Source: Acidobacteriota bacterium (lineage in GTDB: Bacteria > Acidobacteriota > Terriglobia > Terriglobales > Acidobacteriaceae). Taken from it: 5,837 bases of DNA. The notes below the pieces were generated by a model. It was not told the DNA's origin. It did not search any database and saw only the letters and a program-made list of their open reading frames with translations. The position numbers and the translations under genes are program-made. Positions 1-5,837 of this stretch are shown in pieces; within the stretch, counting starts at the first letter, position 1; each line of letters starts with the position of its first letter. Where the stretch lies: NCBI GenBank assembly GCA_021793595.1, contig JAJYSL010000279.1, positions 1 to 5,837 on the forward strand, written 5' to 3'.

Positions 1-2208
1 ATTAATGCGGCTCACATCGAAGGAAATGCGCGGACTGACTCCGAATTTGCCGTTGGGACTGCACACGAACGAATTCGGATTGGCCACGCCCAGCTCGATC
101 AGTGATGCGGCCGACGGACAATTGGTTTGCGGATTGCCGGTCTGGACTTCAAAGCCGAAACCGTAGTCATAGTTCCAGCGGTGTGCTTCCGTCAGATTGA
201 TTAAAACGTCTTTTCGCGGCTCCGTTCCGCGCGGGTTCACAATGCCGGTGCTCACCTCATTGAAAAGAGCCAGGTTGTACAGCTGTTTTTGCGTCGCCAG
301 AATGGCATTTCTGTTCAGTGGATCGCCCGGGTGAACCTGCACCAGCTTATTGACGACCCTCGGCTTGGTGTAATGCAGCCCACTGATCAAAACATGACGA
401 ACGTAGAAGGGATTCCCTTCGTCCACTCGCACATCGATGTCAATCAGGTTGGGGTTGCCCTCTTCGGGATGCTCCTCAAAAGTTAGTTCCACCTGAGAGA
501 ATCCGTGCCGGTAGTAATAATCGTAAAGTTGCAGACGGTCCATTCCCAGCGTGGTCAGCGAATAGGGTTCGCCCGGGCGCGTGCTCATGGCAGATAGCAG
601 TGTGGCATACGAAACCTGCTTCACTCCGGTCAGCTGTACCCGCCCGATTTTCTGTTGTGCCCCCTCGTGTATCTCATACGTGACGGCAATGGAGCCCACT
701 CCATTTTTTGGCGCTCCCGGCTCCTTGCCCGAATCCGTGACCTTGGGAGTTACGCTGACATTGCCAAAACCATTGCTTTTATACAGAGCTTCAATCGCGC
801 TCACATCCTGGGAGACTAGAGCCTCGCTATAAACTCCATGCGAATGGACATGGTCCGCAACCACTACACTCAAACGCTCCTTCACAATTTCGTTGTCGAA
901 ATAGCGATTGCCTGTCACCTTGACCGATACCACTTTATACGGGCGCCCGGATGTAATTTGGTAGAAGATATGCTCTTCATTCGGCTCGGGCCGCAGCACC
1001 TTGTATGTCACGCGTACATCGAAATAGCCCTGCTTCTGGAAGTAATCCCGCAGGTTTCCGTTTCCTTCATCCAGCAGATCCGGATCGACAGCCCCCTCGT
1101 CATACACGGGAACCAGCTGCTTTAGATCACGCTTGGAAATCTTTGCCCCGCTCGCACTGATCCGTACCACGGGACCGCGATTGATCTCAAAATGGTAATC
1201 CACCTCATCCGTGGCGGGATGGAATGTCTGTGGACCCGCTCGTACCGTGGCCTCCAGTCTGTTTTGGTTTTGATATTTTTTCCGTAGTCTGGTGAGCGCC
1301 CTGGACACTGTATTCGCCGTGACCGTGGATCCCCGCTTCAGTTTGGCCGCCTTGCGCAACTGCGCCGTCGTCATGTCGCTATTCCCGGTGGTGATCACCG
1401 CGCCAACCTTGGCTTGTTTGCCCACGTGAACCGTATAGATCACATCCACCAGATGGTTGTTGCCCGCCGGAACTGTCTTCTCCTGCACGGTCGGCGCGTT
1501 GAAACCATTCCGCGCCAGAGCCTGCTTTAAGTGTGCGGTGGCCTCTTCCAGTTCCTGCGCTGTAAATGGCTCACCCAGATCCAGACGCGTGGCGCGCTGG
1601 ATTTGCGCCGCCAATGTCTCCTGTTTCATCCCACGTATATACAGTCGGCGCAGGAACAACTGGGGAACTCCACGAAATACAACCGTGACCTCGCCGTCGC
1701 TTTCGATTCCCTCCGCAACAATATTGCGGTAGAGGCCGGAAGCAAACAAAACTCGCAGGCTGTCCTTAATATCGCGCTCGCTTAACTTGCTCCCAGAATG
1801 CACCGCGAGTTTCTGCCGCAAGCCGTTCAAGTCTTGCTCGGAAACCCCCTCAAAGCGAACCGCTCGCACCGGCGAGCCATACCAGTCTTTCAGCTCACGA
1901 TACTGCGACGCCAGGGCCGAGGAATGAGCTGGCCCCGATTGCTGCCCCTGCGCGCCCAGTGCCACGAAGATCGCCAGGAACAAAAAAACACCCGCGGTGC
2001 ATGGCCATTTCCGCGCTGCCTGCAGCAGGCTGGTAACCCCTCTGTGTAGACGTGTTTTGTGCAAAGAAATATGCTCATGAAAGGCCAGCCGATAGCCGTT
2101 GCGATACCGAATTCTTTCTGCGACAGCGAGTTGCTGCGTATGGTTCCGTCCCGCCGAATCAGGTAGAAATCGAGATTGCCGTGGCGCACGGTTGTTCGGA
2201 GGCTCCAT
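1..2208 (-). CDS. Omp85/BamA-family outer-membrane assembly protein, seven POTRA repeats, 3' end outside window
   Basis: The frame is open without a stop from 2208 to base 1 (736 codons) and leaves the window, so the C-terminal barrel is missing. A basic stretch (R66, K67) is followed by a hydrophobic segment at about residues 71-86 ending in A-Q-G-Q-Q, which fits a Sec signal peptide. Seven repeats of roughly 70-95 residues then follow, at about 114-183, 184-265, 266-346, 347-423, 424-519, 520-600 and 601-676. Each opens with a strand such as VRFEGVS, VKVTGNRYF or VQLTGV, then helices and a G-F/Y motif (ARNGF, KQGYF, KSNGF, YRHGF), which is the POTRA pattern. From about R677 (RWNYDYGFGFEVQTG) the aromatic, alternating pattern suggests the first barrel strands. 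Omp85 proteins fold or insert beta-barrels in the outer membrane, with POTRAs in the periplasm. BamA usually has five POTRAs and TamA three, so this may be a lineage-specific BamA or a paralogue. ATG at 2206-2208 is the only ATG before the signal peptide and lacks a clear Shine-Dalgarno. TTG at 2062-2064 is an alternative giving a shorter N-terminus. Confidence 0.88.
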   Translation of the reverse strand, partial: MEPPNNRAPRQSRFLPDSAGRNHTQQLAVAERIRYRNGYRLAFHEHISLHKTRLHRGVTSLLQAARKWPCTAGVFLFLAIFVALGAQGQQSGPAHSSALASQYRELKDWYGSPVRAVRFEGVSEQDLNGLRQKLAVHSGSKLSERDIKDSLRVLFASGLYRNIVAEGIESDGEVTVVFRGVPQLFLRRLYIRGMKQETLAAQIQRATRLDLGEPFTAQELEEATAHLKQALARNGFNAPTVQEKTVPAGNNHLVDVIYTVHVGKQAKVGAVITTGNSDMTTAQLRKAAKLKRGSTVTANTVSRALTRLRKKYQNQNRLEATVRAGPQTFHPATDEVDYHFEINRGPVVRISASGAKISKRDLKQLVPVYDEGAVDPDLLDEGNGNLRDYFQKQGYFDVRVTYKVLRPEPNEEHIFYQITSGRPYKVVSVKVTGNRYFDNEIVKERLSVVVADHVHSHGVYSEALVSQDVSAIEALYKSNGFGNVSVTPKVTDSGKEPGAPKNGVGSIAVTYEIHEGAQQKIGRVQLTGVKQVSYATLLSAMSTRPGEPYSLTTLGMDRLQLYDYYYRHGFSQVELTFEEHPEEGNPNLIDIDVRVDEGNPFYVRHVLISGLHYTKPRVVNKLVQVHPGDPLNRNAILATQKQLYNLALFNEVSTGIVNPRGTEPRKDVLINLTEAHRWNYDYGFGFEVQTGNPQTNCPSAASLIELGVANPNSFVCSPNGKFGVSPRISFDVSRIN

Positions 2209-2319
2209 CTGTATGTGGTTAGCATACTCAACCTGCCTCTGGTCCGTCTCGCGATCACCAGGAAAGCAATAAATTTTTCACGGCGGGGGCGACTAGGAGC
2301 CCACTACTTTCCCCTTTCG

Positions 2320-2330
2320 TATACTGGAGG
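2320..2330 (+). promoter_or_regulatory. Possible -10 hexamer overlapping the ribosome binding site of the ThiF-like gene
   Basis: TATACT at 2320-2325 differs from TATAAT at one position, and GGAGG at 2326-2330 follows directly, three bases before the ATG at 2334. If the hexamer were a -10 element, transcription would start close to the ATG and the GGAGG would not be in the mRNA. The two readings are therefore alternatives. No good -35 match lies 16-18 bases upstream. The Shine-Dalgarno reading is the stronger of the two, although its spacing is short. The rest of the 125-base divergent gap (2209-2333) shows no other clear site. Confidence 0.35.
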
Positions 2331-2333
2331 CAG

Positions 2334-3377
2334 ATGCCTTCCATTCCCATTGCGGCCTCCGTTTCCACCCAAGATCGCTACTCCCGGCAAATTCTCTTCC
2401 CCGGTATCGGGGAGCATGGACAGCGTAAACTCTCGGCGGCCCATGTTGCCGTTGTGGGCTGCGGAGCGACCGGGGCGGCCGTGGCCGGTTTGCTTGCCCG
2501 GGCTGGCATTGGCGCTCTCACCTTGATTGACCGCGATTATGTGGAATGGAGCAACCTGCAACGCCAGGTGCTGTTTGACGAAGAGGATGCCGCCGAAGGC
2601 CTGCCCAAAGCAGAGGCGGCGCGCCGTAGAATTGCACGCTTTAACAGCCAGACCCGCTTGTGTGCACACGTGGCGGATCTCGTCCCGGGAAACATCCATG
2701 CGCTCCTCTCTGACGCCCACATCGTATTGGATGCGACTGATAATTTTGAAACTCGCTATCTGCTCAACGACTACGCCGTTGAACAGGACAAGCCATGGAT
2801 TTACGCCGGAGCGGTTGGCTCCTATGCGGTCACTATGAACATTCTGCCCGGCGCCACAGCGTGCCTGGCTTGTATCTTTCCGGAACCTCCGCAAGGGATA
2901 GTGGAAACCTGCGATACCAGCGGCATTTTGAACCCCGCGGTGAACCTGGCGGCATCGCTGGAGGCGGTCGAGGCTATCAAGTGGATCGTCGGCGCGCACG
3001 ACCGCATGCGGCGCACTCTTTTTTCCTGCGATGTATGGACCAACGAAATTTCCGAAATCGATACTTCCCGGCCAAGTTCGCTATGCAGCGTTTGCCAGCA
3101 GCATCAGTTTCCTCACCTTGGCGGCGAGGGCCGTCCACAAATCACCCTATGCGGCAGAAATTCCGTTCAGATTCATGAGCACCATCGACCCGTCGATTTT
3201 GTGGAACTGGAGCGCAAGCTGCAAGTCCACGGCAGCGTCCGCCACAATGAAATGTTGCTCCGTTTCGATCGCGGAGAATATCGCATCACCGTATTTCGCG
3301 ACGGCCGCGCCATTGTCCAGGGCACCACGGACATTGGACGAGCACGCAGTCTCTATTCCAGATTTGTCGGCAGCTAG
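2334..3377 (+). CDS. ThiF/MoeB/HesA-family E1-like adenylyltransferase with C-terminal extension
   Basis: This 347-residue cytoplasmic enzyme should use ATP to adenylate the C-terminal Gly-Gly of a ubiquitin-like sulfur carrier (ThiS or MoaD type) for thiamine, molybdopterin or related sulfur transfer. Visible hallmarks are RYSRQI at 15-20, the nucleotide-binding loop G-C-G-A-T-G at 42-47, D66 and D68, NLQRQ at 74-78, K92 and DATDN at 133-137. Two zinc-site pairs are intact: C177/C180 and C251/C254. C193 in TCDTSG sits where ThiF and MoeB proteins carry the conserved, potentially thioester-forming cysteine. After the second Cys pair, about 80 further residues (267-347) contain CGRNSVQI and, near the end, FRDGRAIVQGTTD and ARSLYSRFVG. 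I know this tail from many bacterial ThiF/MoeB proteins that lack a rhodanese domain. ATG 2334 is chosen because it follows GGAGG and precedes the RYSRQ motif by a normal length. No carrier or thiazole-pathway gene is adjacent, so ThiF and MoeB roles cannot be separated. Confidence 0.9.
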   Translation: MPSIPIAASVSTQDRYSRQILFPGIGEHGQRKLSAAHVAVVGCGATGAAVAGLLARAGIGALTLIDRDYVEWSNLQRQVLFDEEDAAEGLPKAEAARRRIARFNSQTRLCAHVADLVPGNIHALLSDAHIVLDATDNFETRYLLNDYAVEQDKPWIYAGAVGSYAVTMNILPGATACLACIFPEPPQGIVETCDTSGILNPAVNLAASLEAVEAIKWIVGAHDRMRRTLFSCDVWTNEISEIDTSRPSSLCSVCQQHQFPHLGGEGRPQITLCGRNSVQIHEHHRPVDFVELERKLQVHGSVRHNEMLLRFDRGEYRITVFRDGRAIVQGTTDIGRARSLYSRFVGS

Positions 3378-3384
3378 GTCCGTC

Positions 3385-3403
3385 CCGGGCAACTCTGCCC
3401 CGG
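3385..3403 (+). terminator. GC-rich hairpin after the ThiF-like gene, weak terminator candidate
   Basis: CCGGGCA (3385-3391) can pair with TGCCCCGG (3396-3403) around the loop ACTC with one bulged C. It begins eight bases after the TAG stop of the ThiF-like gene. No T-tract follows (the next bases are cggttaccc), so it is not a classical intrinsic terminator and may only be a local structure. Confidence 0.25.
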
Positions 3404-3461
3404 CGGTTACCCTCTAAGTGACCGAGCAGCCACTGCAGGACAAACGATCTGTAACGAACCG

Positions 3462-3470
3462 TAGGAAAGG
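3462..3470 (+). promoter_or_regulatory. Purine-rich Shine-Dalgarno-like run upstream of the sigma factor
   Basis: The run TAGGAAAGG is the best ribosome-binding-like sequence in the 128-base gap before the sigma factor. No ATG, GTG or TTG lies at normal spacing after it. The nearest in-frame canonical start is TTG at 3506, about 35 bases on. In-frame ATC at 3482 is 11 bases away, so the site either serves a rare start codon or is a coincidence. Confidence 0.3.
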
Positions 3471-3505
3471 ATAGAAAGCATATCGATTCCACAACGAAAA
3501 ATACG

Positions 3506-4174
3506 TTGAGAACTGGCGATCAGACCCCCTCCCCCACCCCGGCCCAACCCCTTAAAGCGGAAGCCCGGCCGGTGCAGCAGCAACAGCGGCGCAATCCACC
3601 CATCGCCGGGGAGTTGGCGGCAATTGCGTTGGCGCAGCAGGGCGACGGGGCGTCGTTTGAAGTGCTGTACAACATGCACAAACGCCGCGTCTATTCCCTT
3701 TGTCTGCGCATGCTGGGCAATGTGGCCGAGGCGGAGGACTTGACGCAGGAAGCGTTCCTTCAACTGCATCGCAAAATAGGCACCTTTCGTGGCGATTCCG
3801 CATTCTCCACCTGGCTCCATCGGATGGCCGTCAATGTCGTGTTGATGCATCTCCGAAAAAAAGGTCTGCCCCTGGTTTCATTAGAGGAAACGCTGGAACC
3901 ATCGCAGGAAGACGGCCCCCGCAAAGACATTGGCACCCGAGATCTCACTCTCTCCGGCTCCATCGACCGTGTTACGTTGGAACGGGCGGTCGAAGAGTTG
4001 CCGCCAGGCTATCGCATGGTATTTGTCCTGCACGACGTGGAAGGTTACGAGCACAACGAAATTGCAGGCATGTTGCAGTGCTCGATCGGCAATAGCAAAT
4101 CTCAACTGCATAAGGCTCGCATGCGCTTGCGCAATCTCCTGCATCAAAATGAGACCGGGAAGGGGGCGGCATGA
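3506..4174 (+). CDS. ECF-type (sigma-70 family, group 4) RNA polymerase sigma factor
   Basis: This alternative sigma factor should direct core RNA polymerase to a dedicated promoter set, held in check by the anti-sigma protein encoded next. Numbering from the TTG, region 2 spans about 47-119: a helix around [19 protein letters not shown], then [16 protein letters not shown] (76-91, region 2.2, core binding) and [17 protein letters not shown] (94-110, promoter -10 recognition). A polar linker of about 35 residues follows. Region 4 (about 158-212) has the [17 protein letters not shown] start and a helix-turn-helix ending [17 protein letters not shown] (193-209). The first 35 residues are rich in Pro and Gln and match nothing I know. 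TTG 3506 is the first in-frame canonical start after the stop at 3452 but lacks a Shine-Dalgarno at normal distance. GTG at 3572, eight bases after GGAAG, is an alternative that keeps both domains. The stop overlaps the anti-sigma ATG. No ECF-type promoter was recognised upstream, so autoregulation is not shown. Confidence 0.9.
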   Translation: MRTGDQTPSPTPAQPLKAEARPVQQQQRRNPPIAGELAAIALAQQGDGASFEVLYNMHKRRVYSLCLRMLGNVAEAEDLTQEAFLQLHRKIGTFRGDSAFSTWLHRMAVNVVLMHLRKKGLPLVSLEETLEPSQEDGPRKDIGTRDLTLSGSIDRVTLERAVEELPPGYRMVFVLHDVEGYEHNEIAGMLQCSIGNSKSQLHKARMRLRNLLHQNETGKGAA

Positions 4175-4431
4175 CCGACCATAGCCAAACGCCCAAGAAT
4201 TGCGAAGAGTTTCAACGGCAACTGCCGGAATTCTTCGATTCCGACCAGGACCTTCTCCAGCATCCCCACCTGCAGTCGTGCTCCAATTGTTCCTCGCTGG
4301 TACGCGACCTTGAATATATTGCCGCGCAGGCGAAATTGCTGCTTCCTATCCATGACCCCAGTCCGGCGGTTTGGGAAAACATTCAGAGTGCGCTTATCCG
4401 CGCGTCCAAAGATGGCGAGAAGAATTCCTGA
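4171..4431 (+). CDS. Small soluble zinc-finger (ZAS/zf-HC2-like) anti-sigma factor
   Basis: The 86-residue product carries H33-x3-C37-x2-C40 (HLQSCSNC) and an upstream C11 in [15 protein letters not shown], the arrangement of zinc-binding anti-sigma domains, with C11 a possible fourth ligand. A following helix (about 41-58, [14 protein letters not shown]) resembles the segment of ZAS proteins that packs against the sigma factor. There is no transmembrane helix or sensor domain, so it should be cytoplasmic. Its ATG overlaps the sigma stop as ATGA, and a purine-rich AAGGGGG (4160-4166) lies four bases upstream inside the sigma gene. Both suggest coupled translation and matched amounts of the two proteins. 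The position directly after an ECF sigma gene is the main support for its role. Whether it senses redox, zinc or a partner cannot be read from the sequence. Confidence 0.8.
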   Translation: MTDHSQTPKNCEEFQRQLPEFFDSDQDLLQHPHLQSCSNCSSLVRDLEYIAAQAKLLLPIHDPSPAVWENIQSALIRASKDGEKNS

Positions 4432-4478
4432 CCCGATGGCTTCAGAAAACTTGTCCACTTCCCGCGGCATATCTCATT

Positions 4479-4484
4479 TAGAAT
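4479..4484 (+). promoter_or_regulatory. Possible -10 hexamer ahead of shikimate kinase
   Basis: TAGAAT matches the -10 consensus at five of six positions and lies in the 146-base gap between the anti-sigma and shikimate kinase genes. A transcript from it would begin just before GGAGGGG. No good -35 element is present 16-18 bases upstream, so this is a weak call. Confidence 0.25.
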
Positions 4485-4499
4485 CCAGCAAAGGCCGCT

Positions 4500-4506
4500 G
4501 GAGGGG
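4500..4506 (+). promoter_or_regulatory. Strong Shine-Dalgarno-like GGAGGGG upstream of shikimate kinase
   Basis: GGAGGGG is the strongest ribosome-binding-like sequence in the gap, but it is about 70 bases from the first in-frame ATG of the kinase (4578). The kinase frame is open from 4482 with no canonical start before that ATG. The site supports initiation well upstream, at a rare codon (ACG 4515, ATC 4518 or ATC 4530) or at GTG 4534 in another frame followed by a frameshift. Confidence 0.35.
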
Positions 4507-4577
4507 CTCTCCTTACGATCTCGTGCACCATCGGTGAAAGCGTCCCTTTACCCAAACGCGTTGTCCTGACCGGCTTC

Positions 4578-5081
4578 ATGGGCGCGGGCAAAAGCACCCT
4601 GGGAGCGATGCTGGCGCAAGGGCTAGGCTGGACCTTCGTCGATCTGGACGAGGAGATCGTTCGCAGCGAACAGAAAAGCATTGCAGATATCTTCGCGTCG
4701 ACCGGCGAATCGGGCTTTCGTGAATTGGAACGCCTCGCCCTGTCTGTAGCTTTGCAACGCGAAAGAGTAGTGTTGGCGCTGGGAGGCGGCGCAATCGAAA
4801 CTGCCGCCAACCGGCAGCTCCTCCAGGAAGAGCGCTCCACCTTGTTGTTATATCTCGAGGCGCCGTTGCAGGCCCTGCTGGAGCGATGCGAACAACAGCA
4901 GCAAAGCAAGGACGCGGTAAGACGTCCCGTGCTGGAACAACGCGCGGAACTTCTGCAGCGCTTTCAGCGTAGAAAGCCGCTGTACGAATCGGCGCATTGG
5001 ATAGTCCACACTAGCGGACGCACTCCCGAGGAAATTACCGCGGCAATCTTGCAGCACTGGAATCAGGCGCAATGGAGATAG
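4578..5081 (+). CDS. aroK: Shikimate kinase, N-terminus probably begins upstream
   Basis: The enzyme phosphorylates the 3-hydroxyl of shikimate with ATP in the cytoplasmic route to chorismate and aromatic amino acids. From ATG 4578 there are 167 residues. The P-loop is GFMGAGKST, of which the ATG encodes the M. Also visible are DLDEEI (D22, D24; D24 as the likely shikimate-binding Asp), FRELE with R48, the G-G-G-A loop at 69-72, the lid Arg in RRPVLEQ (R116) and RRKPLYE (R132), all as expected of AroK/AroL. The ATG falls inside the P-loop, so the first beta strand is lost from this reading. The in-frame bases 4557-4577 encode RVVLTGF, exactly the expected strand. The true protein must therefore start earlier, but no ATG, GTG or TTG occurs in frame between the stop at 4479 and 4578. 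The position given is the minimal supported start. The next gene follows after 42 bases and may share the transcript. Confidence 0.9.
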   Translation: MGAGKSTLGAMLAQGLGWTFVDLDEEIVRSEQKSIADIFASTGESGFRELERLALSVALQRERVVLALGGGAIETAANRQLLQEERSTLLLYLEAPLQALLERCEQQQQSKDAVRRPVLEQRAELLQRFQRRKPLYESAHWIVHTSGRTPEEITAAILQHWNQAQWR

Positions 5082-5110
5082 CGCAGCCAGGGAACACATA
5101 CGAGTGAAAC

Positions 5111-5115
5111 GAGGA
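5111..5115 (+). promoter_or_regulatory. Ribosome binding site of the AI-2E-family gene
   Basis: GAGGA lies eight bases before ATG 5124 and fixes that start. No promoter or terminator is evident in the 42-base gap after shikimate kinase, consistent with co-transcription. Confidence 0.6.
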
Positions 5116-5123
5116 AACTCTCG

Positions 5124-5837
5124 ATGATTGACCGCCCATCTTCGCCCCGGGCTCCACGATCGCATCGCTCCGTACGCAGCGACATTCTATTTACGTTCGC
5201 CATCGCCATCTGCCTGTATCTGGCGTGGCTGTTGCGCGATGTACTGGTCCTGCTCTATGTCAGCGGCCTTTCTGCCGTTGTGCTGATGCCCGTTGTGCGT
5301 GGGGTGCAGCGGATTCGCATTCGCAAATGGCATCCCCGCCACGGCATGGCAATTGCAATCATCATGGTCGTCCTCATCGGAACGGTGACCTTTTTTTTCA
5401 TCCTCACCTTACCCCCCATTGTCCGCGAGGTGACCAGCTTTGTGAAAACACTGCCCAATCACAGTCCCGGGTTTCTGCAAAAACTGCAAAAGCTTCCCAT
5501 TTTTAAGAATATGAACTTCAACGTCGTCGAGGCCAAGCTTAAGCAAAATACCGCACAGCATATGGGAGAATTTCTTTCTTCTGTCAGTAATTGGGCGGCC
5601 AAACTCTTTGAAGTCATCACCGGAATTATATTGACCGTGTATTTTCTGGCGGAAGGCGAACATGTCTATCGCTGGTTCTTGTCCCTAATTCCAATCGCGC
5701 GACGTGAGCGACTGGATGAAACCCTGCAGCGGGCTGCTACCCGCATGGGTTGCTGGTTGCTGGGACAACTGGCCCTCATGCTAATTCTGGGCATCTGCAG
5801 CGGTATCGTTTTCGGCGCCATGCATTTGCGTTATGCA
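5124..5837 (+). CDS. AI-2E/PerM-family (UPF0118) membrane transporter, 3' end outside window
   Basis: The frame is open from ATG 5124 to the right edge (238 codons). Members of the family are usually about 340-380 residues, so roughly a third is missing. After a basic N-terminus (residues 1-20, many Arg) come hydrophobic segments at about 21-37, 39-58 and 75-98. A soluble stretch follows (about 99-160, with VREVTSFVKTLP and a Lys-rich helical part), then a segment at about 162-176 (EVITGIILTVYFLAEGE) and another at about 211-233 that begins after WLLGQL. The long loop after the third helix and the GQL motif opening the fifth are typical of AI-2E/PerM proteins. It should sit in the inner membrane. 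Family members have been linked to export of autoinducer-2 (TqsA), permease-like roles and Na+/H+ antiport, so the substrate cannot be named. Confidence 0.85.
   Translation, partial: MIDRPSSPRAPRSHRSVRSDILFTFAIAICLYLAWLLRDVLVLLYVSGLSAVVLMPVVRGVQRIRIRKWHPRHGMAIAIIMVVLIGTVTFFFILTLPPIVREVTSFVKTLPNHSPGFLQKLQKLPIFKNMNFNVVEAKLKQNTAQHMGEFLSSVSNWAAKLFEVITGIILTVYFLAEGEHVYRWFLSLIPIARRERLDETLQRAATRMGCWLLGQLALMLILGICSGIVFGAMHLRYA

Noticed and set aside
289..2049. Several plus-strand open frames of 65-95 codons
   Set aside because: All are antisense to the Omp85 coding frame, short, and without ribosome binding sites or recognisable domains.
1890..2258. 122-codon minus-strand frame covering the start of the Omp85 gene
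   Set aside because: It overlaps the signal peptide and first mature residues of the Omp85 frame. The latter continues into clear POTRA repeats, while this one ends without any recognisable fold.
2304..2999. 231-codon open frame on the minus strand
   Set aside because: It lies antisense to the ThiF-like gene, whose motifs are fully intact in the plus frame. The minus-strand translation shows no recognisable domain.
3407..3850. 147-codon open frame on the minus strand
   Set aside because: It is antisense to the sigma factor region 2 and its upstream gap. Its composition is low-complexity (Gly and Arg rich) and no domain is visible.
4478..4909. 143-codon minus-strand frame opposite shikimate kinase
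   Set aside because: It is an antisense shadow. The kinase motifs in the plus frame explain the sequence, and the product is Ser/Arg-rich without a domain.
1..5837. CRISPR arrays, tRNA or rRNA genes, insertion sequences and riboswitches
   Set aside because: I saw no regularly spaced repeats, tRNA-like cloverleaf with a TTCRA arm, transposase motifs with inverted ends, or known aptamer signature. Most of the sequence is accounted for by protein genes.

Overview
The window reads as a chromosomal segment of a Gram-negative bacterium. It carries an Omp85/BamA-type outer-membrane assembly protein with a signal peptide, so the cell has an outer membrane. The moderately GC-rich coding style, the many-POTRA Omp85 protein, the ThiF protein with its C-terminal extension, and the ECF sigma factor with an [13 protein letters not shown] recognition helix all resemble what I know of Acidobacteriota. 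That lineage is inferred from family resemblance; there is no rRNA or other phylogenetic marker here. Layout: bases 1-2208 (minus strand) hold the 5' part of a large Omp85 gene: signal peptide, seven POTRA-like repeats and the first residues of the beta-barrel. The rest of the barrel lies beyond the left edge. A 125-base head-to-head gap (2209-2333) separates it from a plus-strand series: a ThiF/MoeB/HesA E1-like adenylyltransferase (2334-3377); after a 128-base gap, an ECF sigma factor (3506-4174) whose stop overlaps the start of a small zinc-finger anti-sigma protein (4171-4431); after 146 bases, a shikimate kinase (4578-5081, probably beginning further upstream); and 42 bases later an AI-2E/PerM-type membrane protein (5124 to the right edge, incomplete). 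How the genes relate: the sigma and anti-sigma genes form a coupled regulatory pair with an ATGA overlap. Shikimate kinase and the AI-2E-family gene lie close enough to share a transcript, but no functional link is known to me. The ThiF-like protein would activate a ThiS/MoaD-type sulfur carrier, and none is encoded here. The Omp85 gene is divergent and independent. I found no mobile element, CRISPR array, tRNA, rRNA or convincing riboswitch. Most of the window is ordinary core and regulatory gene content. The points worth checking are start-codon problems in three genes (Omp85, sigma factor, shikimate kinase), the unusual POTRA count, and the soluble form of the anti-sigma protein. I did not identify a clearly new system.
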